This document shows, one piece after another, positions 42,294-50,528 of a stretch of DNA of 64,000 bases. How positions within the stretch are numbered: position 1 is the first letter of the stretch; each line of letters starts with the position of its first letter. The DNA comes from JAPLSN01 sp964482955 (GTDB taxonomy: Bacteria; Spirochaetota; Spirochaetia; Treponematales; UBA12059). The position numbers were made by a program, and so were the translations under genes. The DNA lies in contig CAYZZW010000002.1 of NCBI GenBank assembly GCA_964482955.1, positions 1-64,000 of the forward strand. The letters are read 5' to 3'. Under the pieces are notes generated by a model, which was not told where the DNA came from, did not search any database, and was given only the letters and a program-made list of their open reading frames with translations.

Positions 42294-42353
42294 CCGGGGA
42301 AGGGAAGCCTTTGGGAAAGGTTCCCTTCCCCGGAAAAGTCCCGGGCTTTTCCG
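42294..42353. terminator. Nested hairpins between convergent genes
   Basis: CCGGGGAAGGGAA (42294-42306) pairs perfectly with 42321-42333, and CGGAAAAG pairs with CTTTTCCG (42331-42353). These probably serve as a bidirectional terminator. Confidence 0.6.
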
Positions 42354-42364
42354 ACCGGCGCGGT

Positions 42365-43513
42365 TCAGTACAGCGCGGCGTGCAGCTTGAAGTAGAACAG
42401 GAGACGGTCTTCGAAGGGCATGCGCGCCAGGGTGTCCGCGTGGTTCCAGGCGACGCCCGCGGACGCGCCCAGGTACACGTCGGCCCAGCCGAGCCAGTCC
42501 CAGATCGTGAGGCCGCGCGCGTTGTCCACGGACAGTTCGAGCCTGCCGCCCGGCAGGACGCCCGATTCCGCGCCGAGCAGCGAGCCGCGCGCGTCGAGGC
42601 GGACGGTGAAATCCTTGCCTTCGTGTTTCTCGTTCTTTCCGATCCTGATCGGGAAACCGAGGTCGAGCGCGGCTTCGCCGAAACCGACGCCCTTCGTCCC
42701 GACGGCGGCGAACGCCGAGGCTTCGGCTTCGAACCATGCCGCGGGCGACCAACGCGTCCCGAAGCCGGGTCGGAAGGACCCGAGGCGCCCGAGGTATCGC
42801 GCGGCGGGGCCGAGTTCGAGGCCCGCCATGGCGAGGTCGAACAGCTTGAGGACCGCGAGGCGCTCGAGGGCTTCGAGCGAAAGGAGCGTGTCGACCTTCC
42901 AGCCGTCGATGTCGGCGTCGGCGTACAAGCGCTCGAAACGCGGAACGCTCGTGCGGAAGTTTCCGTCGGGATCGTACTCGTACCCGAAGAGCTCGGGCGG
43001 GCCGTCGGTGACGACGGGTTCGAAGCGGAGCACCGCGCCGAGGGTGTAGCGGTTCCGTTCGACGCGGGCCTGGGCGCCGAACAGGGCGTATCCGGTGATC
43101 CAGCCGGTGCTGGCGTCGTCCGTGAAACCGAAGGGCGACGCGGCTAGCGAGGCGTCGTCGAGGCGGAAGCCGAAATTGCTCCACATGCCGAAGACGCGCG
43201 CCGAAACGGTCTCGTTCCGGAAGACGCGGGCGTAGACGAAGGCGTCGAATCCCTGGAAATCGCCCGTGAGCTTTCCGGCGTACGAGTCGACGAGTCCCTT
43301 GTCCTTCGGGATGACGACGTCGCCGTGCATGAGGAAGAGGGGATCGTTCAGCTCCGCGTAGCGGTTGAAGCCGTCGATCACGCGCGCGATGTCCGCCGTG
43401 GCTTTCGCGGTTTCGAGGTATTCGGACGGATCCATGGCGGTCTGGGCGGAGATGCCCGAGGTCGCGACGGTGAACGCGATCGTCGCGAAGACGACTACCC
43501 CGATTCTTTTCAT
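42365..43513 (-). CDS. Predicted outer-membrane beta-barrel protein
   Basis: A 382-residue protein with a signal peptide (MKRIGVVVFATIAFTVATSGISAQ) and regular amphipathic strands throughout (DAFVYARVFRNETVSARVFG, GYALFGAQARVERNRYTLGAVLRF, DRLLFYFKLHAALY). It terminates in an aromatic residue as outer-membrane barrels do. There is no recognised family. The ATG has GGGAGGGCG upstream. Convergent with the 41404 gene. Confidence 0.65.
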   Translation of the reverse strand: MKRIGVVVFATIAFTVATSGISAQTAMDPSEYLETAKATADIARVIDGFNRYAELNDPLFLMHGDVVIPKDKGLVDSYAGKLTGDFQGFDAFVYARVFRNETVSARVFGMWSNFGFRLDDASLAASPFGFTDDASTGWITGYALFGAQARVERNRYTLGAVLRFEPVVTDGPPELFGYEYDPDGNFRTSVPRFERLYADADIDGWKVDTLLSLEALERLAVLKLFDLAMAGLELGPAARYLGRLGSFRPGFGTRWSPAAWFEAEASAFAAVGTKGVGFGEAALDLGFPIRIGKNEKHEGKDFTVRLDARGSLLGAESGVLPGGRLELSVDNARGLTIWDWLGWADVYLGASAGVAWNHADTLARMPFEDRLLFYFKLHAALY

Positions 43514-43661
43514 GACGCCCTCCCCGGATGAAATCCCGAACGGACAACGTGTATTTCGGCTGGCCTCGAGGCCGGATCTCGGCGCCCGGCGCATTCCGGA
43601 TTCGATTCTACGGCCGCTTCGGCCGTTTGGGAAGCGGAGTTTCCGCTTCGTGAAAAAACAT

Positions 43662-43691
43662 TTGTATAATGAAGCAAAAAGGATATATAAT
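43662..43691 (+). promoter_or_regulatory. Strong promoter of the basic-protein gene
   Basis: TTGTAT, 18 bases and TATAAT in an AT-rich island. A second TATAAT at 43665-43670 (with TTCCGC 18 bases upstream) may be a tandem promoter. Confidence 0.6.
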
Positions 43692-43721
43692 GAATTCACG
43701 CACGAACCGCGACGAAGCTCC

Positions 43722-43819
43722 GGGAGCCTACGGGTTTTCGGAGGCTCCCGCGTTCGGCGATGCGGCCGCGGCATCCGGATTGATCGCGAAAACCGGATTG
43801 TCGCGCGGTCTTCGACAAG
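43722..43819 (+). other. Structured 5' leader of the basic-protein gene
   Basis: GGGAGCCT/AGGCTCCC (43722-43749) and TTGTCG/CGACAA (43799-43819) can form two hairpins before the AAGGAG site. No known riboswitch is recognised. Confidence 0.35.
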
Positions 43820-43828
43820 GAGTCACCC

Positions 43829-44056
43829 ATGGCACGAACCGCCAATCCGTTTACGCCGATCGCCAAGAAGCTGGCGAACCTGCGGGAGAAGATGAAGAAG
43901 CTCGACGCCGAGATCAACGGCATCGCGACGCTCGTCGCGCAGGAGTCGCGCAAGGTCGGAGCCCCCAAGGCGAAGAAGACCGCGGCCCCGAAGGGCGCCG
44001 CCAAGAAGACGAAGAAGGTCAAGAAGGTCGCGAAACGGACCAGGACGGCGAAGTAA
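43829..44056 (+). CDS. Histone-H1-like Lys/Ala/Pro-rich protein
   Basis: The 75-residue protein has an N-terminal amphipathic/coiled region (about 10-35, KKLANLREKMKKLDAEINGI) and a C-terminal tail composed almost only of Lys, Ala, Pro, Arg and Thr (PKAKKTAAPKGAAKKTKK). This layout resembles bacterial H1-like nucleoid proteins (chlamydial Hc1/Hc2, Bordetella BpH1). DNA or RNA binding is inferred from charge. AAGGAG precedes the ATG, the gene has its own strong promoter and a terminator follows 15 bases after the stop. Confidence 0.75.
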   Translation: MARTANPFTPIAKKLANLREKMKKLDAEINGIATLVAQESRKVGAPKAKKTAAPKGAAKKTKKVKKVAKRTRTAK

Positions 44057-44070
44057 GCCGATGACCATCG

Positions 44071-44095
44071 ACCCGCCCGCGAGGGCGGGTTTTTC
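44071..44095 (+). terminator. Terminator of the basic-protein gene
   Basis: ACCCGCCC, GCGA, GGGCGGGT, then TTTT. Confidence 0.9.
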
Positions 44096-44102
44096 AAAGG
44101 GA

Positions 44103-44120
44103 TCAAGTCCCCCTCTGGGC
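44103..44120 (+). repeat. Inverted copy of the tRNA-Leu 3' end
   Basis: Eighteen bases, perfectly complementary to 44167-44184, repeat part of the T-arm and the 3' acceptor strand of the neighbouring tRNA in the opposite orientation. Confidence 0.8.
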
Positions 44121-44130
44121 CTATAAAAAA

Positions 44131-44158
44131 AACGTTCCGCTCGGTAGAGCGAAACGTT
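44131..44158. terminator. Bidirectional terminator after tRNA-Leu
   Basis: AACGTT-CGCTC arms flank a short loop, with A8 on one side and T7 on the other, so it can stop both the tRNA and the opposite transcript. Confidence 0.75.
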
Positions 44159-44165
44159 TTTTTCT

Positions 44166-44245
44166 TGCCCAGAGGGGGACTTGAACCCCCACCCTTTCGG
44201 ACTAGAACCTGAATCTAGCGTGTCTGCCAATTTCACCATCTGGGC
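44166..44245 (-). tRNA. tRNA-Leu (CAG)
   Basis: On the minus strand the acceptor GCCCAGA pairs with TCTGGGC plus discriminator A. The D-arm contains the TGG...TTGGCAGACACG segment, the anticodon stem CTAGA/TCTAG carries TTCAGGT (anticodon CAG), there is a long class II variable arm, and the T-arm is GGGGG-TTCAAGT-CCCCC. CCA is not encoded. It reads CUG codons, abundant in this GC-rich genome. Confidence 0.95.
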
Positions 44246-44300
44246 GAGCGGAGACGGTTTTATACATCGCCGCGCGCCGGTTCGTCAATATCCGGACGGC

Positions 44301-46445
44301 TCAGGCGGGCTCCGTCGAGAGGATCTCGATGACGCGCTCCGGGGTCTCGGCGGCGACGAGGGCGCGGCGAGTGGCGTCGTCCTGCATGATCGACCCGATC
44401 GAGGCGAGGCACTGGATGTGCGGTCCCGAGTCCTTCTTGGGCGACACGATCAGGATGAAGATGCGGCTCGGCTCGCCGTCGATGGAATCGAAGTCGACAC
44501 CCTCCGGCTTGATGCCCACCGCGATGCGGAGCGAATCGACGCCGTCCGACTTGCCGTGGGGCAGCGCCACGCCGTGCTGCATGCCGGTGCTCATGATCGC
44601 CTCGCGCGAGCGCACGTCGGCGAGCACCTCCTCGGGATCGTCGAGCTTGCCGGCGGAGGCGAGCAGGCCGACGAGTTCCCCGATGGCTTCGTCCTTCGTG
44701 GTCGCCTCGAGACGGGGCTTGGCGCACGCCGGATCGATAGCCTTGAAGAAACTGCGGTCGTTGCGGCCCGAATGACCTGCCACGTCCTTGAGGAGCGACC
44801 GGGGATTGTACGCCGACTTGAGCCGTTCCATGGCGTCGTCGAGCCGGACGAGGGCTTCGTAGACGAGGGTCTTCGCGAAGGCCATGTCGGCTTCGTCCGT
44901 CTCGACGGTCAGCTTGTTCCCGTCCTCGACGAGCGAGATCGAGATGTCGCCCTTGCGGGCCTGCGAAATGCCCTCGTCGATGTTCATGAGCTGGACGTAG
45001 AAACCTTCGGTCTTGAGGTCGTTGATGATCGAGTCGACGACGATGTCCGCGATGTCGTCCGTGGGGAAGATCCACTCGGCGGCGACCGTGGCGGAGCCCT
45101 TGACCGGCTTTTTCGTGCCGGCTCCCGGGATCCGGAGCGCCGCGCTGAGGACGGGAGGCGCGAAGACGGTGGTCACGAGGGTCATGAGGATGGTCACGCC
45201 GAAGAGCCGCTTGTCGAGGATGCCGCCCGCGAGGCCGATGCCGGCGATGATGAGGGCCACTTCGCCGCGCGGCACCATGCCCACGCCGATGCGGAGGGCG
45301 CCCTTGCCGTTGAAGCCGAGCGCGAGCGCCGGCAGGCCGCAACCGGCTACCTTGGCCACGACCGCCGCGACGACGTAGATGCCGCCGAAGGCGAGCACTT
45401 CGGGCGACGCGAGTTCGCGCACGTCGACGAGCATGCCCATGACGGCGAAGAAGAGCGGCACGAAGAATTCGTAGAGTACCTTGATCTTCTCCTGCACCAC
45501 GGGCGCGATGTCGGTCTTCGAGAGCGACAGCCCGATGATGTACGCGCCGATGATCATCGCGAGGCCTTCCTTCTCGAAGACGCCGGCGAGGAGGAGCGCG
45601 AGCCCGAGGGCGAGGATCGAAAAGTCGTGCGCGTGCTTGAAGATCTTGAGGAAGGAGGCGATACGCTTGGCGAACGCGAGCCCGAGGGCGGTGAAGCCGA
45701 GCCAGATGCCGAAAGCGCGGCCCGCGATGGCCCCGACGCCGCCGAGGGTCAGGGTGCCGCCCGCGTGGCCCTCGATGACGGCGACGATGCCCATCACCAC
45801 GGCCAGGAGGATGATGCCGAGCACGTCGTCGAAGACGGCGGCGGCGAGGATCGTCACGCCCTCGGGCGAATCCATCTTGCGCTGGTCGGAGAGGATGCGC
45901 GCGGTGATGCCGACCGACGTGGCCGTGGAAAGGATGCCGAGGAAGAGGCAGCGCGGGTCCATGATGGGCGCGTGGAGGAGGAAGCTGCCGACGCCGGCGC
46001 CGAGCCCGAACGAGAAAACGACGCCGCCCAAGCCCACGATGCCGCCCGCGACCGAATAGCGCAGGAAAAGCGACAGATCCGTCTCGATGCCCGACGCGAA
46101 GAGCAACACGATCGAGGCGACGGTCGCGAACCCGTACAACTCGGGGCTGACCGCCAGGCTGCCCGCGCCGACGGGGAAGAGTCCGTGCGGGAAGCCGGGG
46201 ATGCCGATGGCTCCGAGCGCGTACGGGCCGATCACGATGCCGGAGAGCAGCTCGCCGAGCACCGACGGTACGCCCAGCTTCTTGGCGATGCCGCCGCCCA
46301 CCCGGACGGCGAACAGGATGATGCCGATCTGGAGCACGAGACCGGTCATGGTCTCGGTGATGGGTTCCGTGCCTTCGGCGAAGGCGTTCGGGGTTATAAA
46401 AATGAAGATGAGGATGGTGAGGATAAACTTGGTCCAGTGTTTCAT
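44301..46445 (-). CDS. CPA2-type cation:proton antiporter fused to PTS EIIA domain
   Basis: The 714-residue protein begins with a possible signal-like first helix. It has 12-13 membrane helices of the CPA2 Na+/H+ exchanger family (GVPSVLGELLSGIVIGP, STATSVGITARILSD, AAVFDDVLGIILL with its ion-site Asp pair) and a soluble linker. A PTS EIIA type-2 domain (about 565-710) follows, with the phospho-His in GVALPHGKSDG. EIIA-linked antiporters are thought to be tuned by PTS or nitrogen-PTS phosphorylation. It is divergent from the glycyl-radical genes. Confidence 0.88.
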   Translation of the reverse strand: MKHWTKFILTILIFIFITPNAFAEGTEPITETMTGLVLQIGIILFAVRVGGGIAKKLGVPSVLGELLSGIVIGPYALGAIGIPGFPHGLFPVGAGSLAVSPELYGFATVASIVLLFASGIETDLSLFLRYSVAGGIVGLGGVVFSFGLGAGVGSFLLHAPIMDPRCLFLGILSTATSVGITARILSDQRKMDSPEGVTILAAAVFDDVLGIILLAVVMGIVAVIEGHAGGTLTLGGVGAIAGRAFGIWLGFTALGLAFAKRIASFLKIFKHAHDFSILALGLALLLAGVFEKEGLAMIIGAYIIGLSLSKTDIAPVVQEKIKVLYEFFVPLFFAVMGMLVDVRELASPEVLAFGGIYVVAAVVAKVAGCGLPALALGFNGKGALRIGVGMVPRGEVALIIAGIGLAGGILDKRLFGVTILMTLVTTVFAPPVLSAALRIPGAGTKKPVKGSATVAAEWIFPTDDIADIVVDSIINDLKTEGFYVQLMNIDEGISQARKGDISISLVEDGNKLTVETDEADMAFAKTLVYEALVRLDDAMERLKSAYNPRSLLKDVAGHSGRNDRSFFKAIDPACAKPRLEATTKDEAIGELVGLLASAGKLDDPEEVLADVRSREAIMSTGMQHGVALPHGKSDGVDSLRIAVGIKPEGVDFDSIDGEPSRIFILIVSPKKDSGPHIQCLASIGSIMQDDATRRALVAAETPERVIEILSTEPA

Positions 46446-46509
46446 TGCTTGGCTCCGCAGTTGTTACGAAAATCGACAAAGAGATACGCAAAATTGAAAA
46501 GGTAGGAAT

Positions 46510-46538
46510 ATCATTACATGGGTTTGAAAATCTTGCAA
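46510..46538 (-). promoter_or_regulatory. Candidate promoter of the antiporter gene
   Basis: Minus strand TTGCAA, 17 bases and AATGAT; the AT-rich leader ends in GCGGAG before the ATG. Confidence 0.45.
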
Positions 46539-46617
46539 GCCTTTTTTTACGGAAGTACAGGTGATCATCGGTTCTTGAATCCTCTGTCCCCCGACGGGCC
46601 GTGGAACCGCGGATGGC

Positions 46618-46646
46618 TTGTCTGCGTTGATGCGGTTGAATACTAT
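46618..46646 (+). promoter_or_regulatory. Promoter of the yjjI-yjjW operon, near-leaderless
   Basis: TTGTCT, 17 bases and TACTAT, then eight bases to the ATG at 46655. Confidence 0.6.
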
Positions 46647-46654
46647 TGGGAGCG

Positions 46655-48163
46655 ATGGATTCGATACGTTCGACGATAAGCGACCGACTGCTCACCTATG
46701 AACAGAAGGTGATGGCGCTCGCCCGCGCGGCCGAGAACTCCCTCCGCGTCCTGGAGCTTCCTCCGGAAACCGAGGCCCTGCGCGCCGCCGGCATCGTGTG
46801 CGATCTCGGCGAAGGCGCCGCGCCGTATCGTCCCCGCTATATCCTCCCCGATTACGGGCGCTTCATGGCGACGGGTTCGGAATTCCTCGAAATGGAGCCG
46901 CCGTCCGATCTGGACGAAGCCCTCGACGCGCTGCTCGTGCTGTACCGGCACGTGCCGTCGATCACGGGCTTCCCGGTGTACGTCGGGGCGCTCGACACGC
47001 TGCTCGAGCCCTTCGTCCTCCGCGATCCCGATCCGGGGCGCAAGATCGCGCGTTTCCTCGCGCACGTCGACCGCACGGTCACCGATTCCTTCTGCCAGGC
47101 GAACCTCGGCCCCGCCGATACCGCGACCGGGCGCCTCGTCCTCGAGGCGGCGCGGAAGCGACCGGCGCCGACGCCGAACGTCACGCTGCTCTACGATCCG
47201 GGGATCACGCCGGATTCATTCGCGGAACTCGCGGCGGCCGCGGCCCTCGACTGCGCGCGTCCCGGCTTCGCGAACCACTCCATGTACGCGCGCGAGAACC
47301 CGACGGGCTACGCCATCGCCTCCTGCTACAACGCCTTGCCCGTCGGCGGCGGGGCCCACACGCTGGTCCGCCTCAACCTGGCGAAGCTCGCGGCGACCGC
47401 GAAGGACCGGGACGATTTCCTCGGCCGCGCGCTGCCCGACGCCGTGTCGCGGCAATGCGGGTACATGGACGAACGCGTCCGTTTCCTCGTCGAACAGTCC
47501 GGTTTCTTCGAATCGAGCTTCCTCGTCCGCGAGGGCTTGATCGACGCCGGACGCTTCACGGCCATGTTCGGCGTCGTGGGGCTCGCCGAGTGCGCGAACC
47601 TGCTGCTCGGCGCCCGGAAACCGGAAGACCGCTTCGGCCGTTCCGATCGGGCCGAGGCGGTCGGGCTCGAAGTCATGGAGGCGATCGACGCCGCGGTGGC
47701 GTCGCACCGGAACCCCCACTGCGGGGCGACGGGCGGCCGCTTCGTCCTGCACGCGCAAGTGGGCTTGTCCGACGACATCGGGACGAGCCCCGGGTGCCGG
47801 ATCCCGATCGGCGAGGAACCGCCGCTGCCCGATCACCTGCTCCGCGCGGCTCCCTTCCACCGCTTTTTCCCTTCCGGCGTCGGGGACATCTTCGCGTTCG
47901 AGCCGGGCGCCAAGCGCAATCCCGCGGCCCTTGTCGACGTCGTGAAGGGCGCCTTCGCCTCGGGCTGCCGCTTCCTCTCGTTTTACGCGGACGATTCCGA
48001 CGTCGTCCGGATCTCGGGCTACCTCGTGAAGCGTTCGGAGATGGCCCGGCTCTCCGGCGGGAGCGCCGTGCTCCGCGACACGACGGCCCTCGGCCGCGAC
48101 GCCGCCGCGAACCTGCGCGCCCTCGACCGCCCGGTCCGCCCGCTCGGCGCCCGCGTGCCATGA
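46655..48163 (+). CDS. yjjI: YjjI-family glycyl-radical enzyme
   Basis: The 502-residue protein matches YjjI from end to end (YEQKVMALARAAENSL near the start; SRQCGYMDERVRFLVEQSGFF split around residue 265). The probable active Cys lies in GLAECANLLLG and the glycyl-radical motif is RISGYLVKRS near the C-terminus. YjjI is a small glycyl-radical enzyme of unknown reaction, oxygen-sensitive and activated by YjjW. The start at 46655 is chosen by homology and promoter spacing; TTG at 46646 would add three residues. Confidence 0.9.
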   Translation: MDSIRSTISDRLLTYEQKVMALARAAENSLRVLELPPETEALRAAGIVCDLGEGAAPYRPRYILPDYGRFMATGSEFLEMEPPSDLDEALDALLVLYRHVPSITGFPVYVGALDTLLEPFVLRDPDPGRKIARFLAHVDRTVTDSFCQANLGPADTATGRLVLEAARKRPAPTPNVTLLYDPGITPDSFAELAAAAALDCARPGFANHSMYARENPTGYAIASCYNALPVGGGAHTLVRLNLAKLAATAKDRDDFLGRALPDAVSRQCGYMDERVRFLVEQSGFFESSFLVREGLIDAGRFTAMFGVVGLAECANLLLGARKPEDRFGRSDRAEAVGLEVMEAIDAAVASHRNPHCGATGGRFVLHAQVGLSDDIGTSPGCRIPIGEEPPLPDHLLRAAPFHRFFPSGVGDIFAFEPGAKRNPAALVDVVKGAFASGCRFLSFYADDSDVVRISGYLVKRSEMARLSGGSAVLRDTTALGRDAAANLRALDRPVRPLGARVP

Positions 48164-49002
48164 GGGCGGCGGTCAGGAAGATCCTGCCGTTCAGTTCGGT
48201 CGACGGACCGGGGAACCGCGCCGCGATCTTCCTGCAGGGCTGCAACTTCGACTGCGCGTACTGCCACAATCCGGAGACCATCGGCACCTGCGACGGGTGC
48301 GGCGCCTGCGTCGCGTCCTGCCCGGCGGGAGCCCTTTCCGCCGGACGTGACGGAACCGTCGCCTGGAACGAAGCCCGCTGCCGTGACTGCGGCGCCTGCG
48401 AGCGGGGCTGTCCGCGGTCCGCGTCCCCGAAGACGATCTCCATGACGCCCGGCGAGGCGCTCGATCGCGTGATGCGATACCGGGCGTTCATCCGGGGCGT
48501 CACCGCGTCGGGCGGCGAGGCGAGCCTCCGCGCCGACTGGGTCGAAGAACTGTTCCGGCTCGCGAAGGGATACGGATTCGACACGGCTCTCGACACGAAC
48601 GGTTCGCTCGCGCTGGAGACGCGGCCCGGACTGCTCGAGGTCTGCGACGGCGTCCTCCTCGACGTGAAGAGCGCGGATCCCGCGGAGCACCGGCGCCTTA
48701 CGGGAGCGGACAACGCGGCCGTCCTCGGGAACCTGCGCTTCCTCGCGGAAGCCGGGAAACTGTGGGAAGTCCGTACCGTCGTCGTCATGGGGATGATGGA
48801 CGCCGCGCGCACCGTGTCCGCGGTGGCCGACGCGCTCGCGCGGAGCGCCTTGGCGAGTCCGCCCGTGTACCGCCTCATCCGCTACCGCCCGGTCGGCGTA
48901 CGTCCGGGTCGCGTCGCCGACGGCGAGCCTACGGACGCCTTCATGACGGACTTGGCCCGGATCGCGCGGGAACGGGGCGTCCGGGACGTCGTCGTCACCT
49001 GA
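48160..49002 (+). CDS. yjjW: YjjW-family glycyl-radical activase (radical SAM)
   Basis: A 280-residue radical SAM protein with CNFDCAYCHNP (Cx3Cx2C) near residue 28 and an inserted double ferredoxin module, CDGCGACVASCP and CRDCGACERGCP. A TASGGEAS SAM-binding segment and LDTNGSL follow. It installs the glycyl radical on YjjI. The ATG overlaps the yjjI stop by four bases, giving strict co-expression. Confidence 0.93.
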   Translation: MRAAVRKILPFSSVDGPGNRAAIFLQGCNFDCAYCHNPETIGTCDGCGACVASCPAGALSAGRDGTVAWNEARCRDCGACERGCPRSASPKTISMTPGEALDRVMRYRAFIRGVTASGGEASLRADWVEELFRLAKGYGFDTALDTNGSLALETRPGLLEVCDGVLLDVKSADPAEHRRLTGADNAAVLGNLRFLAEAGKLWEVRTVVVMGMMDAARTVSAVADALARSALASPPVYRLIRYRPVGVRPGRVADGEPTDAFMTDLARIARERGVRDVVVT

Positions 49003-49109
49003 CGCGGAACGCGAGGCTCGCGTCTCGCCTCGCGGAGCCGCGGCGGTGTATCATGGGTCCGCGCGGATCGCCGTCGCCCCGACGGACGCGACCGCGCGCG
49101 GAGGGACGC

Positions 49110-49913
49110 ATGGGCAAGGTAGCCATCATCGGCGCGGGAAATCTCGGAACGGCCATCGCGATCGGCATCGCGAACGCGAAGCTCTACGAACCGCGGGACA
49201 TCGTCGTGTCGCGTCGCGCCGTGGAAAAGCTCGACGACCTGAAACGACGCGGCATGCGCGTCACGGGCGACAACGCGGAGGCGGTGCGTTCCGCCGACGT
49301 GATCATGCTGTGCGTCCAGCCGAAGCAAGTGGCCGAAATCCTTTCCGGGCTCCGCGGCGAGCTGGTCGAAGGCCGCCACATCCTCGTCTCCACCGTCACC
49401 GGCGTCTCGACGGCGGAAATCAGAGACGGCCTGGGCGGCAAGCGCCTGCCGATCGTCCGCGTCATGCCCAACACCGCCATCTCGGTCGGCGCGTCGATGA
49501 CCTGCGTCTGTTCGCTCGGCGCGAGCGAGGCGGACTTGAAGACCGTCGTGGCCATCTTCGACCGTCTCGGCAAGACCATGATCATGGAAGAGGGACTCAT
49601 GAAGGCGGCCACCGTGCTCGCCGCGTCCAACATCGCCTTTTTCATGCGGGTGATGCGCGCCATGACGCAGGGCGGCATCCAGCTCGGGTTCCATTCCGAG
49701 GACGCGCGCGAGATCGCCATGCAGGTGGCCAAGGGCGCGGCCCTGCTCCTGGACGCGAACCGCTCGCACCCCGAGGCGGAGATCGACCGCGTCACGACGC
49801 CGCAGGGCTGCACCATCGAAGGATTGAACGAGATGGAGCACCAGGGCCTGAGCTCCGCCATCATCAAGGGGCTCGTGGCGTCCTACGACAAGATCGCCAA
49901 GATCAAGTGCTGA
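49110..49913 (+). CDS. proC: Pyrroline-5-carboxylate reductase
   Basis: The 267-residue enzyme matches ProC: Rossmann motif IIGAGNLGTAIA, SRRAVEKL, VIMLCVQPKQV, RVMPNTAISVGASMT and the C-terminal TTPQGCTIEGLNEME. It reduces P5C to proline with NAD(P)H. GGAGGGACGC precedes the ATG. It stands alone, 107 bases after yjjW. Confidence 0.95.
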   Translation: MGKVAIIGAGNLGTAIAIGIANAKLYEPRDIVVSRRAVEKLDDLKRRGMRVTGDNAEAVRSADVIMLCVQPKQVAEILSGLRGELVEGRHILVSTVTGVSTAEIRDGLGGKRLPIVRVMPNTAISVGASMTCVCSLGASEADLKTVVAIFDRLGKTMIMEEGLMKAATVLAASNIAFFMRVMRAMTQGGIQLGFHSEDAREIAMQVAKGAALLLDANRSHPEAEIDRVTTPQGCTIEGLNEMEHQGLSSAIIKGLVASYDKIAKIKC

Positions 49914-50053
49914 CGTCGTTCCGCGGGCGGCGCCCCTGTACGGCGGCCGGCGCCGGCTTTATGATTGAAGCATGCCCGGGAAGTTCCGAATCCGCGGTTG
50001 CCTTGGGCAAAGTCTACGGCTGACGCGCCGTTCTCGCGCCGATGGAGACGGAT

Positions 50054-50491
50054 ATGGCGGTTAAGAAGACCCTGGTGGCGGCTATCATCGCGCTCGTCGG
50101 AACGATCGTGGCCGCGGCGCCGTTCGTGGCGCCGTTCGCGTTCGCCTGCTTTTCCCTGGCGGGAGGCGGCGGCTTCCGATTCGACTTCCTCATGCCGGGC
50201 GAACTCGCTTTCCTGATCCTGGGAGGATCCCTGGCGATACTCGCCGTCGCCCTGTGGACCGCACGCTTGCGCGTGCCCGTGATCGCGGCGTTAATCGTGG
50301 CGCTGGCGGCGTTCTTCGGCTTCCAGTGGATAGCCGAGCTGACCGGACTCGCGAACGGCCCGGCGCGGCCCGGGGGCTGGGAGGAGCGGCTCGTGCTCGC
50401 CGTCTACGGACTGTACGCGCTGGCCGCGCTCGCCGTGGTCGTATCGGGCGCCATCCTGTGCCGCACGCTGTTCCGCGAAACGCGGAAATAA
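50054..50491 (+). CDS. Small four-helix membrane protein
   Basis: This 145-residue protein has four hydrophobic segments (about 5-28, 45-62, 67-90 and 105-130) and no recognised domain. Start at ATG 50054 (MAVKKTLVAA) is favoured because GGAGACGGAT lies before it; ATG 50042 would add four residues. A possible TATGAT -10 lies at 49960-49965. Confidence 0.5.
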   Translation: MAVKKTLVAAIIALVGTIVAAAPFVAPFAFACFSLAGGGGFRFDFLMPGELAFLILGGSLAILAVALWTARLRVPVIAALIVALAAFFGFQWIAELTGLANGPARPGGWEERLVLAVYGLYALAALAVVVSGAILCRTLFRETRK

Positions 50492-50528
50492 GCGATACCG
50501 GAAAGAATACAGCATCGGAGGACAGGAC

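Noticed and set aside
43669..44064. Alternative frame over the basic-protein gene
   Set aside because: Starts in the leader, lacks a ribosome site, and the 43829 frame has AAGGAG plus an H1-like sequence.
44103..44120. Phage or island attachment site at tRNA-Leu
   Set aside because: The copy is inverted and only 46 bases from its partner, with no integrase nearby; att repeats would be direct. Kept as an unexplained repeat.
49972..50064. A 30-codon reading frame starting six bases after TATGAT, resembling a leaderless leader peptide
   Set aside because: No -35 at proper spacing, Arg-rich sequence without recognisable leader features, and it runs into the start of the membrane-protein gene. 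Chance cannot be excluded.
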